Part shown: positions 37,791 to 46,076 of the stretch, in pieces
How positions within the stretch are numbered: the first letter of the stretch is position 1
How the letters are laid out: each line of letters starts with the position of its first letter
Origin: Porphyromonadaceae bacterium
Lineage (GTDB): Bacteria; Bacteroidota; Bacteroidia; Bacteroidales; UBA12481
Direction of reading: 5' to 3'
Assembly (NCBI GenBank): GCA_007280905.1
Contig: QYQM01000117.1
Span: 1 to 51,328, forward strand
DNA: 51,328 nt
Translations under genes and position numbers: made by a program
Notes under the pieces: generated by a model
Database searches by the model: none
Told to the model about the DNA's origin: nothing
The model's input: the letters and a program-made list of their open reading frames with translations, nothing else

Positions 37791-39137
37791 ATGACAATGA
37801 AACCGACCATTATTCTTGCTTTTTTAGTTAGCCTGATACTTATTGCGCCTGAGGCGCTTAATGCCCAATCGAATATAACTGCAGTCGAAAAGAACTGGCC
37901 CCAATGGCGCGGACCGTCAGAAACCGGGGTAGCCCTTTATGGTAACCCTCCGGTTGAGTTCAGTGAAACGAAAAATATCAGATGGAAAACTGAGATTCCC
38001 GGGAAAGGTCACGCCACTCCTATTATCTGGGGCGACCAGATCATCGTTTTAACTGCGGTGGCGACAGATAAAAAACCTGCCAAGGGGGAGGTCACACAGG
38101 AAGCTGGTAGAATGGGACCGCCATCCAGCGGAACGGAGTTCATTCATAAATTTCAGGTGATTTCGGTTGACCGGAAAACCGGTAAGATACAATGGGACCG
38201 CACCGTTAAGGAAGAGATTCCAGTTGAACGCACGCATACCCTGGGAAGCTGGGCCTCCAATTCTCCTGTTACCGATGGGGAAAATATCTATGCTTATTTT
38301 GGATCACGCGGATTGTTTTGCCTGGATTTTAAAGGGAACGTATTGTGGGATCGTGATTTCGGACAGATGGAAATTATTATGAGTTTTGGAGAAGGCAGCT
38401 CCCCATCGATCTATAAGGATAAGATCATTGTGGTTTGGGATCATGAAGGTGGATCCTTTATCGTTGCACTGGATAAAAAGACGGGAAAAGAGGTCTGGAA
38501 GGTTGATCGGGATGAAATAACCTCATGGGCAAGCCCGCTGATCGTCGAGGTTAACGGACAAGCCCAGGTGATCACCGCCGCAACCAATAAAGTTCGCAGC
38601 TATGATTTTGAAACCGGTAAGTTGATCTGGGAATGCACCGGGTTAACCAGAAACGTGATTCCAAACCCGGTTTACGCGGATGGAATTTTGTATGTGATGA
38701 GCGGTTACCACGGGAATGCCCTGATGGCCATTAATCTGGCCAAAGCAAAAGGAAATATTACCGGCACCGGTGTCATCCTTTGGAAATACAATCAGGATAC
38801 TCCTTATGCCCCAAGTCCGATGGTGATGGACGGTAAACTCTATTTTCTGAAGGCAAATAACGGAACCATTACTTGTCTGGATGCCAAAGACGGTAAGGTC
38901 AATTATATTAATGAGAAACTCGAAGGTATTTTGAATATTTATTCATCCCCTACAGGTGTTGGCGATCATCTTTATATCGCGGCTGAAGGCATTGTTGATG
39001 TGATAAAGGCTGGTCCGTCATTTGTGCTCCTGGCTAGCAACAAGCTGGATGACACGTTTCATGCTTCACCGGTTGTGATAGGTAATGACCTCTATTTGAG
39101 AGGGTTCAAATACCTATACTGCATTTCGGCGGAGTAA
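37791..39137 (+). CDS. exported PQQ-like beta-propeller protein
   Basis: Protein of 448 residues with a signal peptide (IILAFLVSLILIAPEALNA). PQQ-type blades recur: WPQWRGPSETG at the N-terminus, then VDRKTGKIQWDR, LDKKTGKEVWK, YDFETGKLIWE and LDAKDGKVNY. These W-docking repeats form an eight-bladed propeller in outer-membrane BamB-like and secreted proteins. No catalytic dehydrogenase domain is seen, so a binding or scaffold role is likely. A possible promoter (TTTG at 37742, TATATTTA at 37762) lies upstream. Confidence 0.85.
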   Translation: MTMKPTIILAFLVSLILIAPEALNAQSNITAVEKNWPQWRGPSETGVALYGNPPVEFSETKNIRWKTEIPGKGHATPIIWGDQIIVLTAVATDKKPAKGEVTQEAGRMGPPSSGTEFIHKFQVISVDRKTGKIQWDRTVKEEIPVERTHTLGSWASNSPVTDGENIYAYFGSRGLFCLDFKGNVLWDRDFGQMEIIMSFGEGSSPSIYKDKIIVVWDHEGGSFIVALDKKTGKEVWKVDRDEITSWASPLIVEVNGQAQVITAATNKVRSYDFETGKLIWECTGLTRNVIPNPVYADGILYVMSGYHGNALMAINLAKAKGNITGTGVILWKYNQDTPYAPSPMVMDGKLYFLKANNGTITCLDAKDGKVNYINEKLEGILNIYSSPTGVGDHLYIAAEGIVDVIKAGPSFVLLASNKLDDTFHASPVVIGNDLYLRGFKYLYCISAE

Positions 39138-39161
39138 AACATCTCATCTGATAAAAGATTT

Positions 39162-39169
39162 TAAATTTG
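39162..39169 (+). promoter_or_regulatory. possible -7 promoter word
   Basis: TAAATTTG fits TAnnTTTG exactly, 21 bases ahead of the ATG at 39191. No good TTTG word was found at the -33 position. Confidence 0.3.
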
Positions 39170-39190
39170 GACCAATAAAAAATTGTTGAT

Positions 39191-39910
39191 ATGAAAGTAT
39201 TTCTTGGAGTGATTTTGGCATTGATTGTTGTGGCTTTTGTTTTCAGATTAACCAAAAAGCAAGACACCCCGGTTGAAAATCCGCCCGCTGTTAATGCTAC
39301 TGCTATCCATAATGTTATAGTGGAGGAGGTTATACAGGCTAGCTCTTATACTTATATGAGAGTGAAGGAGAACAAGGTTGATTACTGGGTTGCAACAGTG
39401 AAAGACGATGTGGCAGTCGGGAGTAAATATTCGTTTGGAGATGCCCTGGAGATGACCAATTTTAAGAGCAAGGAACTCGACCGAACTTTTGATCGCATAT
39501 ATTTTATCAGCGATAATGATGAACAGGCAGGTAATCAGGAGAATAGCATGATGGCCCCCACCACGATGGGGCGGCCTAAGGTGGAGTTAAAGACGGATGT
39601 TGTAATTCAACCATCCGTGGGTGGAATTTCCATTGCCGAACTATATAAAAACCGGAACAACTATGCCAATAAAAAAGTCCATGTCAAGGGCAAAGTAGTA
39701 AAAGTGAACAGCGAGGTTATGGATAGGAACTGGGTTCATATTCAGGATGGAACAAATGATTCGGGGAATTTTGATCTGACTATTACCACTCTTGAATTGG
39801 CTAAGATTGATGATGTTGTCGAATTTGAAGGGACTATCATTTTAAACAAGGATTTTGGTGCCGGGTATACTTATGACGTGATCATGGAAGGTGGAACCAT
39901 CATCAGATAA
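39191..39910 (+). CDS. membrane-anchored protein with OB-fold domain
   Basis: Protein of 239 residues. A single N-terminal helix (FLGVILALIVVAFVF) anchors it. The first part (YTYMRVKENKVDYWVA) resembles small ligand-binding beta domains. The end (about 145-239: AELYKNRNNYANKKVHVKGK, DRNWVHIQDGT, DLTITTLELAKIDDVVEFEG) is an OB-fold, nucleic-acid-binding-like domain seen in many exported Bacteroidota proteins of unknown role. The gene follows the PQQ gene on the same strand. Confidence 0.65.
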   Translation: MKVFLGVILALIVVAFVFRLTKKQDTPVENPPAVNATAIHNVIVEEVIQASSYTYMRVKENKVDYWVATVKDDVAVGSKYSFGDALEMTNFKSKELDRTFDRIYFISDNDEQAGNQENSMMAPTTMGRPKVELKTDVVIQPSVGGISIAELYKNRNNYANKKVHVKGKVVKVNSEVMDRNWVHIQDGTNDSGNFDLTITTLELAKIDDVVEFEGTIILNKDFGAGYTYDVIMEGGTIIR

Positions 39911-40040
39911 AGAAGTTTTCTCATAAAACTGTCTTAGCTTTACTGATCTTCGACAGTTAATAATTACAACTGATTGATTAACAACAGACTAAATTTAATT
40001 TATTTTTCTTTGGCACCACAGTGCCAAACTTTCAGACCGA

Positions 40041-40110
40041 TAAACCACCGTTCAGTTATTCAGCCGGCTTCAACCGGATGGTCGGTGGTAAAGCCACCCC
40101 CACCGCTTTG
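40041..40110. repeat. CCACCG palindrome cluster overlapping MNT gene end
   Basis: TAAACCACCG (40041-40050) and CGGTGGTAAA (40083-40092) are inverted partners. Between them sits AGCCGGCTTCAACCGGAT, and an AAAGCCACCCCCACCGCTTT hairpin-like stretch follows. It is translated on the minus strand as the last residues of the nucleotidyltransferase gene. Confidence 0.65.
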
Positions 40111-40304
40111 AACACGGAAGAGCAGGTTCCTTTACATTCTGTTCGCACGAGGTATTCCCGGTCCAGGAGTATTAAAAGATCAATATCCGAATCGGGTCGA
40201 TTATCACCCCTCGCAAAAGAGCCGAATAATATGACGGTGGAACCTGGTTCTAACGAAATTACCATCTTCTTAATCGGAACCAGTATTTTCTCAGTTGATG
40301 TCAT
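40056..40304 (-). CDS. truncated MNT-type nucleotidyltransferase (antitoxin-like)
   Basis: 82 residues. The core ILFGSFARGDNRPDSDIDLLIL (split as GSFARGD and SDIDLLI) carries the G-S and D-x-D metal site of minimal nucleotidyltransferases, which in HEPN/MNT pairs act as antitoxins. After LDREYLVRTE the sequence stops looking like the family and is encoded by palindromic repeat DNA (40041-40110). No HEPN gene follows. A broken remnant is likely. Confidence 0.6.
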   Translation of the reverse strand: MTSTEKILVPIKKMVISLEPGSTVILFGSFARGDNRPDSDIDLLILLDREYLVRTECKGTCSSVFKAVGVALPPTIRLKPAE

Positions 40305-40451
40305 TCTACAAATTTAGCATTTTCCCAAGTAAATGTGATGCAGATACTTTCACCGTAGAAACCCAATAAGCCAAACGTCGATGCCATGAGGAGCATTGAT
40401 CTTGGGATGTGTCACAGGTCCGGCAGATAGTATACAAGAATCTGCCAATGA

Positions 40452-41369
40452 TTATTGCCGGGTGTGTATTAATGCAAAATCATCGGCTTGCTTTTCCTTT
40501 ACTTCATCCATACCGGAGTTTTCAATCGTCTCTAAAAAAATATCCTTTTTACCATGTAAGAGTATATGCCCTGCTTCGTGAAAGAACGTAAACCGGAAAC
40601 TATCGTTCCTGTTGTACCTGCCTGATAATTGAATTAACGGCGTATCCTTTAACCAACGTGTACAACCACTAATGGGAGCCTTAGGCAAGCAAGGGGTATG
40701 CACCACTTTTACTCCAGCTTCCAAACAAATGTCTTGCAATTGGTTGAAGAATTTATCAGGATGCTTTGCCATGATGATTTTTAATTCTGAAAGTGCCTCT
40801 TTAAAGTCTTTCTCCACATAATCTTTTGCTTTTAACCGGGCAGACTGTAACTCTCCTTTGCGCAACCAGGCAGAGATTGCATAAGGCTCTTTGGTATTTT
40901 TCAATGAGATACGAAAGGCCACTTTCAGTTGTTGGTTGAAGTAATAATCTTCCCAGGCTCTGTGACTGGCAAATCCAAAGAACGCCAGCATGGCGGATGC
41001 TGTTTCCTGGATTGATACCACGCGTGGCAGCCAGCCCTTTTTAATCATATCGGCAATCGGGAAAAGTTTTGCCCATTCCTTTGCTTCCTCAATCACAGTT
41101 TTCCACTTTTCACGCGCAATGTATTCATCATACCCCCTTTGGTGGTTCATCCAGAAGTGAGCGGGAATTTTTGTTACATTCTCAAATTGGACAGCCATAT
41201 CGGGTGTGATGGAGCTGGTACCCTTCAAAATAGCCGTAATGGTTTTTTCCGGCTTTACGGTACGAATGGCAAACTCTTTGGGCCCCATTTCCATTTCCTC
41301 AAGCTTTTCTGCCAGTGTCTCACCCGGATATGGAACCGATTGAGGAATGTATTTATTATCCCGTACCAT
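40452..41369 (-). CDS. higA: HigA-type antitoxin with HTH and M78 peptidase domain, truncated C-terminus
   Basis: 305 residues. The N-terminal HTH region (LAEKLEEMEMGPKEFAIRT) is XRE/HigA-like. The C-terminal ImmA/IrrE (M78) domain has HEAGH at 264-268. The start lies 2 bases after the HigB stop, the usual toxin-first HigBA order. After ADDFA the frame ends in LIHTRQ. One frame over, the DNA reads THPAIIIGR, which resembles the family's normal ending GIVVGR block, so roughly 40 residues have been lost with a frameshift. DNA binding may remain but the peptidase domain is probably damaged. Confidence 0.8.
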   Translation of the reverse strand: MVRDNKYIPQSVPYPGETLAEKLEEMEMGPKEFAIRTVKPEKTITAILKGTSSITPDMAVQFENVTKIPAHFWMNHQRGYDEYIAREKWKTVIEEAKEWAKLFPIADMIKKGWLPRVVSIQETASAMLAFFGFASHRAWEDYYFNQQLKVAFRISLKNTKEPYAISAWLRKGELQSARLKAKDYVEKDFKEALSELKIIMAKHPDKFFNQLQDICLEAGVKVVHTPCLPKAPISGCTRWLKDTPLIQLSGRYNRNDSFRFTFFHEAGHILLHGKKDIFLETIENSGMDEVKEKQADDFALIHTRQ

Positions 41370-41371
41370 AA

Positions 41372-41713
41372 TTATTTCTCCTTGTGATAGTTAGCAATTT
41401 CAATTATTTCGACTCCTTTTATTTCCAGCCATATATACTGACCATTTTCATTAGTTGGGATCGGAGCTTCGTGAGGTGTGAAAACCAACCGGTAAGGTTG
41501 ATCTAAGTCACAAGCCCATTCCCCCTTTCTATTTTCTGTAAGTTCGTGAAAGTTGCCCGGTAGATTCCTCGTATCCTCCAACGTGTTGGCAAACCTCAAA
41601 TCGTTTAACCTCTTTGTAATCTTTTTCGCCCGAATTTTCCCGAACTCCTTCAATAGTTTTTTATCATCGTTAGCCAGTTTTTCAAATTTTCCATCTTTAA
41701 ATGTAATATTCAT
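41372..41713 (-). CDS. higB: HigB-type toxin (RelE/ParE fold)
   Basis: 113 residues, beginning MNITFKDGKFEKLAND. It contains LPGNFHELTENRKGEWACDL and PYRLVFTP, hallmarks of HigB ribosome-dependent mRNA interferases that cut translated mRNA at the ribosome. It ends VEIIEIANYHKEK. It is complete. It is paired with the HigA gene downstream, whose C-terminus is damaged, so whether the toxin is still neutralised depends on the HTH part. Confidence 0.88.
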   Translation of the reverse strand: MNITFKDGKFEKLANDDKKLLKEFGKIRAKKITKRLNDLRFANTLEDTRNLPGNFHELTENRKGEWACDLDQPYRLVFTPHEAPIPTNENGQYIWLEIKGVEIIEIANYHKEK

Positions 41714-42260
41714 TGCAAATATAAGGTTATTTTAATTAACAGAAGGTGTAATCTGAAATAAAATTCAATTGGGTTACGGCACGAACAACGTGTTGCCTGG
41801 CTGCCTGCAAAAGTCCGGCAATTTTTAAGCAGAGGCTCTCCGGTTCTATTGCTTTGGTCATAAGCCAATCACTATATTTTTTATTTCGATAGCATTGCTT
41901 TTATGGATATAGATGCAGGGAATTGAAGTAAATGGAAAAATCCTGTGTTTTTTTCTCTTTATCGTTTTTTGAATGACGAATTTAATCCGGCCAATGCCCC
42001 TCGCCCCCTCTCCCGCGAGCTCGCGAGCGCGGGAGAGGGGGGGCGGGAGGTGAGGTGGATCGCGGGATTGAACTTCTGCTGAACAGTACCTAAAATACCG
42101 ACCTGGCTGATTATACTGTTACTGATGAAAGTATTGGATCGCGAAACCAGAATGATCCAGAATTTTTCGAAATAAAGATCAGACATGGTCATTTTGGTAC
42201 GCACATGAAGATTATCATCGGGTTTATCAAAAAATTTGTACATTATCAAAAAAATACGAG
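41714..42260. other. 547-base gap without recognised gene
   Basis: AT-rich in its first part. GGCACGAACAACGTGTTGCC (41778-41797) is a weak inverted repeat that recalls integron attachment sites but lacks a convincing pair of core sites. The GC-rich hairpin at 42003-42044 follows. A minus-strand open frame over 41959-42354 is partly made of that repeat and was not accepted. Confidence 0.6.
42003..42044. repeat. GC-rich hairpin repeat
   Basis: GCCCCCTCTCCCGCG pairs with CGCGGGAGAGGGGG around the loop AGCTCGCGAG. The purine-rich arm is flanked by GGGCGGGAGG. It is a distinct palindromic family from the GGTACC-ended one, although both are C/G-rich. Confidence 0.75.
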
Positions 42261-42581
42261 ATGATAGATAGTAAATTAATATTGAATGATTTGAAATTAA
42301 GTTTACTTGAGAAGTATTCGGATTCTGTAAAAAATGTGATATTGTTTGGTTCACAAGCTAGTAACAGGGCAAGTGAATACTCCGATTACGATATTTTAAT
42401 AGTATTGAGTAAAGATTATTCAAGACAGGACGAGGATACTATTTTTGATATTTGTTATGATATAGATTTAAAATATAACATTTTAATTGATGCTCATTTA
42501 CTTTCTACAAATGAACTTATGACATGTAGAGGGAAACAACCTATTTTTATTAATGCTTTAAAAAATGGCATATGCGCATGA
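42261..42581 (+). CDS. MNT-type nucleotidyltransferase (antitoxin)
   Basis: 106 residues. VILFGSQASNRASEYSDYDI contains the G-S motif and the D-x-D metal pair of minimal nucleotidyltransferases; the family's antitoxins AMPylate their HEPN toxin partners. The length is close to complete. It overlaps the next frame by ATGA, as HEPN/MNT pairs often do. Base composition is AT-rich compared with the sugar genes, which suggests separate origin. Confidence 0.75.
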   Translation: MIDSKLILNDLKLSLLEKYSDSVKNVILFGSQASNRASEYSDYDILIVLSKDYSRQDEDTIFDICYDIDLKYNILIDAHLLSTNELMTCRGKQPIFINALKNGICA

Positions 42582-42679
42582 CCCTGGATGATAAAAATAG
42601 ATTGGATTTAATTCAATACAGGTTGGATGAGGCTAAAGATACGGAAACAGATGGCCGATCTGCTGGTTCCTTTTTTTAG
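42578..42679 (+). pseudogene. HEPN toxin remnant (first 33 codons)
   Basis: ATG at 42578 overlaps the MNT stop (ATGA). It reads MTLDDKNRLDLIQYRLDEAK, the usual first helix of HEPN toxins, then runs into DTETDGRSAGSFF and a stop. The rest of the domain, including the Rx4-6H motif, is missing. An ATG at 42572 could also start it. Confidence 0.65.
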
Positions 42680-42709
42680 TCAACTTCTGAAAGATTAATA
42701 CAAAAACCG

Positions 42710-44338
42710 TTATTTCCCTGCTTCCAGATACAGTCCCTTTCTCGAAAGCAAATGATCCAGGTTAGCCACACCGTAAACCACAACTGCGGTGACGACTGAG
42801 GTATGGTTCTGGTATTCAGGGATGCTCTTGTTGTACATATCGCGTTCGGTGTGCCAGATTTCCCCGTAGTTAAAGTCGTATCCTTTGGTATCAGCCGTGC
42901 CAAAGCTGACGGTGGGTATACCGTTCATGGCAAAATAGGCATGGTCTGATCCGCCGGCACTGGTTGGCCGGGGCCTGGGTTCATCGGTTCGCTTGGTCAG
43001 GGTAAATGGAAAATCGGGATTGATGCTATTGAGCGGTTCACAGATCTTTAGGAAGTCATCATACATAGCTTCCGTTACATTCAGACTGTTAGCCACGGTA
43101 GGGCCCCCGTCACGGTTGAAATAATTGGATATTTTGTCCCAATTTTTAGTGTTTTTCTCCACCCAGCTTTTCGAGCCCAGCAGTCCGAATTCCTCACCTG
43201 CCCATAAACAAACCAGGATCGTGCGTTTCGGCTGGCCGCCGGCAGCCATGATCAAACGTGCGGCTTCCATAGCCGGGGTTGCACCCGAACCATCATCCAC
43301 GCCGCCGGATGCCACATCAAAACAATCGAGATGGCCGCCCATGATTACGTATTCATCCGGGTATTTTGTGCCCTTTATTTTTCCGATCACGTTATAATAT
43401 TTAACCGGGCCCATCTTAAAATAATTCCGGATATCAAACTCCAGCTGGAAATATCTGCGTTCCTTAACCATCTGTTCAATAATCTTATACTGCTGGTCTT
43501 CCAGTTTTATATCGGGAACGGTAGGCAAAGTTTCGAAGGTCATTTTGTCGACATTCTTGCGGTCGTATAAAACCCGGATAGGAACTGCGGCCGACTGGAT
43601 AATTCCTAAAATGCCGGCTTCACGCATCTGCTTGTAAAAAAGGGCAGGTTCCTCTATCAGGGGAAGCGGCTTTTTCTCTTCGACTTTCGGGTTTTTCCGC
43701 TTGGCTTTCGGGTTTTTCTGTTGCGCTTTAAGGAATTCCTGTTCGGCCTCCCGGATTCTACGGTTCTCCATCATTATGTCCCGATTGACTTTACCGATGG
43801 AATCGTTTTTGGCAATAGTTATGGCCCGGGTGGAATCAGCTTTTACTGAATAATCAATCGGCCAACCGCTATTATCACCCGAGATCAGCACCCAGGCTCC
43901 CTTCAGAACGCCCTTCATGCGATCAAAATCAGCCTGGGATTTAGGCTCAATCACCACGTGCCCGTGCTGTACACCATGGGTTCCGGACGTATATGACGGG
44001 GTGGCGAAATGCAGATCCATTCCGTTTTCGCTCAGCAACCGGCCAAACCAGGGTCCGCGGTTAAATCCCACCGGAAGCACTCCTGCTTCATCCAGTTCCG
44101 TTTCCATTCCCCATTTTTTGAACTGCGCCACACACCACTCCGCAGCATTTTCATAGGCATCAGAACCTAATACTCTGCCGCCAAATCGATTGCAAAGTAC
44201 ATCCAGATGGTTCATGGTCTGATTATCAGTCTGACCGATCTCGATGATTTTATCGACGACCTTGCTCTTCTGTGCCTGTACACTGGAGACAGCGATCATC
44301 ATGCAAAGGACAAAAGCCAGTAAATAAATCCGTTTCAT
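42710..44338 (-). CDS. M28-family zinc peptidase, exported
   Basis: 542 residues with a signal peptide (IYLLAFVLCMMIAVSSVQAQ). Zinc-ligand motifs of M28 are GGHLDCFDVASGGVDDGSGA (H and D), LWAGEEFGLLGS (E pair) and GGSDHAYFAM (H). A PA-type insert sits before them (HGVQHGHVVIEPKSQ). The family contains aminopeptidases and carboxypeptidase-Q-like enzymes. It has a lysine-rich insert (about 200-230, KNPKAKRKNPKVEEKKPLP) that looks like a linker or low-complexity addition. It is expected to trim peptides in the periplasm. Confidence 0.9.
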   Translation of the reverse strand: MKRIYLLAFVLCMMIAVSSVQAQKSKVVDKIIEIGQTDNQTMNHLDVLCNRFGGRVLGSDAYENAAEWCVAQFKKWGMETELDEAGVLPVGFNRGPWFGRLLSENGMDLHFATPSYTSGTHGVQHGHVVIEPKSQADFDRMKGVLKGAWVLISGDNSGWPIDYSVKADSTRAITIAKNDSIGKVNRDIMMENRRIREAEQEFLKAQQKNPKAKRKNPKVEEKKPLPLIEEPALFYKQMREAGILGIIQSAAVPIRVLYDRKNVDKMTFETLPTVPDIKLEDQQYKIIEQMVKERRYFQLEFDIRNYFKMGPVKYYNVIGKIKGTKYPDEYVIMGGHLDCFDVASGGVDDGSGATPAMEAARLIMAAGGQPKRTILVCLWAGEEFGLLGSKSWVEKNTKNWDKISNYFNRDGGPTVANSLNVTEAMYDDFLKICEPLNSINPDFPFTLTKRTDEPRPRPTSAGGSDHAYFAMNGIPTVSFGTADTKGYDFNYGEIWHTERDMYNKSIPEYQNHTSVVTAVVVYGVANLDHLLSRKGLYLEAGK

Positions 44339-44455
44339 TAAATTTCTATTATTTTAGATTTCAGTTTAAGTTTAGTGTATCGGATTGCAAGTTAATTTTA
44401 TTGAGGAATAGTTGGCAACGCGAATGACGTAAAACATAATACGGAGAGGTGAATT

Positions 44456-45895
44456 ATGAACGAAGAAATCAGGACCAAAGGTTTGGATATCGAAGAAATC
44501 ATGGAACGGGCGCGGATATCGGGCGAGAAGTTCAGTACCTATTCTCAGGCACGTGTGGACCAGATAGTTAAAGCAGTATATGAGGCGGGATTTAACAACA
44601 GGGTGCACTTGGCAAAGATGGCTCATGAGGAGACGGGGATCGGCAAATGGCAGGATAAGGTATCGAAAAATGTAATCGCCACCCGCTATGTATATCAGGA
44701 TATTAAAGATTTAAAAACTGCCGGAATTATCAGGGAAGACCCGGAAAGCGGTATAACAGAAGTGGCGAAACCCATCGGACCGATCTTTGCGATGACTCCT
44801 ATTACCAATCCCACTTCGACGGCACTATTCAAGATCCTGATCTCGATGAAAACCCGGAATCCGATCATCATACGGCCGCACGGATCGGCAAAGAAATGTA
44901 CCTGCGAAGCGGCCCGGATCTGCTACGAAGCTGCTGTTGAGGCTGGTGCCCCGGAAGATTGCATTCAGTGGATCAGACGGTCGACACCCGAAGAGACTCT
45001 TGAAATGATGGGCCATAAGCTGGTAGCGTTGGTGCTGGCTACCGGATCGGTCAGCCTGGTCAAGTCGGCCTACAGCTCAGGAAATCCGGCTATTGGCGTT
45101 GGCCCGGGAAATGTGCCGGTATACGTGGGACAAAGTGCCGACTTAGCCTTTGCCGCTGAACAGATTATACTTTCAAAAACATTTGATTACGGTACTGTCT
45201 GCGCCAGTGAACAGTCGTTGGTCATTAAGGCCACCAAGGCTGATGAGCTGATCGCTGAATTCAAAAAGCAGAAGGCCTATTTCCTGAATGATGCCGAGAA
45301 AAGGAGGCTGGAAGAGGTAGCTTTCAATAAGATACAGAAATCAATGAGCATCGATGTGATCGGTCAGCCGGCGCACAAAATTGCTGCCATGGCCGGGATT
45401 GATGTCCCGGAGGATACAACGATTTTAATTGTCCGTTATGCCAATCATGAGGTGGGTATCAAATATCCCCTTTCGCTCGAGATCCTGGCACCGATCCTCG
45501 CGATGTATGTCGTGGATGACTTCATAGAGGCTATCAATATGTGCAAGAGGATTGTCAGTTACGGCGGGATGGGGCATACCATCAGCATTTTTTCCAATGA
45601 GGAGGACAAAATCATGTATTTTGCCGAGGTAACCAATGCCGGGAGGTTGCTAGTCAACACTCCTGCCTCACAGGGAGCCCTGGGCGGCACTTACAACGGC
45701 TTGCAGCCATCGCTTACCCTGGCAACCGGAGCCGGTGGGAAAAATATCACCACGGATAATATCACGGCCAGACATCTGCTAAATATCCAGCGGCTGGCCC
45801 GCCGGACCTTTATTCCCTGCAACCCTGATCTGACGGATATTTACCTGGATGAATCGATTGATGCACAGAGGATAGATGATGAGTGCGGGAGGTAA
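44456..45895 (+). CDS. CoA-acylating aldehyde dehydrogenase (EutE/AdhE-N type)
   Basis: 479 residues that convert an aldehyde to its acyl-CoA with NAD+ (acetaldehyde or a related short aldehyde). GPIFAMTPITNPTSTALFK (108-126), RNPIIIRPHGSAKK (134-147) and TFDYGTVCASEQS (242-254) with catalytic C249 are diagnostic of the acylating subgroup. There is no iron alcohol dehydrogenase domain, so it is not AdhE itself, and no microcompartment genes are near. The start is supported by GGAGAGG 9 bases upstream. It is followed by a palindromic element and then GH30. Confidence 0.92.
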   Translation: MNEEIRTKGLDIEEIMERARISGEKFSTYSQARVDQIVKAVYEAGFNNRVHLAKMAHEETGIGKWQDKVSKNVIATRYVYQDIKDLKTAGIIREDPESGITEVAKPIGPIFAMTPITNPTSTALFKILISMKTRNPIIIRPHGSAKKCTCEAARICYEAAVEAGAPEDCIQWIRRSTPEETLEMMGHKLVALVLATGSVSLVKSAYSSGNPAIGVGPGNVPVYVGQSADLAFAAEQIILSKTFDYGTVCASEQSLVIKATKADELIAEFKKQKAYFLNDAEKRRLEEVAFNKIQKSMSIDVIGQPAHKIAAMAGIDVPEDTTILIVRYANHEVGIKYPLSLEILAPILAMYVVDDFIEAINMCKRIVSYGGMGHTISIFSNEEDKIMYFAEVTNAGRLLVNTPASQGALGGTYNGLQPSLTLATGAGGKNITTDNITARHLLNIQRLARRTFIPCNPDLTDIYLDESIDAQRIDDECGR

Positions 45896-45896
45896 A

Positions 45897-46000
45897 GTAC
45901 CCACCCCAACTCCTCCCTCGACCAGGGAGGGGCTATGCTCCGAGGGAAAGCAGGTGCTCATTCCCCCTCCCTGTTTCAGGGAGGGATGGGGGTGGGTACC
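45897..46000. mobile_element. MITE-like GGTACC-ended palindromic element (intergenic copy)
   Basis: 104 bases, from GTACCCACCCC to GGGGGTGGGTACC. Near-perfect terminal inverted repeats and inner hairpins CCTCCCTCGACCAGGGAGG and CCCTCCCTGTTTCAGGGAGG are present, with the centre GAGGGAAAGCAGGTGCTCA. The centre matches the copy inside GH38 (7519-7660), GGAAAGCAGGAGCT. No transposase or coding capacity. It starts 1 base after the aldehyde dehydrogenase stop. Confidence 0.75.
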
Positions 46001-46032
46001 TTTTGGGGCCATATGGCAACATACTAAGGGAT

Positions 46033-46040
46033 TAATTTTG
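46033..46040 (+). promoter_or_regulatory. possible -7 promoter word
   Basis: TAATTTTG fits TAnnTTTG exactly and lies 36 bases before the GH30 ATG. The nearest upstream TTTTG (46001) overlaps the end of the palindromic element region, spaced a little too far. Confidence 0.3.
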
Positions 46041-46076
46041 TAACTTATTCGGTAACTTCTCAAAAAATACCGACCC

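Noticed and set aside
40021-40317. Plus-strand open frame opposite the MNT gene
   Set aside because: The minus frame has the nucleotidyltransferase motif; the plus frame shows no domain.
41778-41797. Integron attachment site (attC-like inverted repeat)
   Set aside because: The arms are short and core sites do not match well; no integrase is seen in the window.
41959-42354. 131-codon open frame on the minus strand
   Set aside because: Part of it is the GC-rich hairpin repeat (42003-42044), it overlaps the MNT gene, and I recognise no domain.
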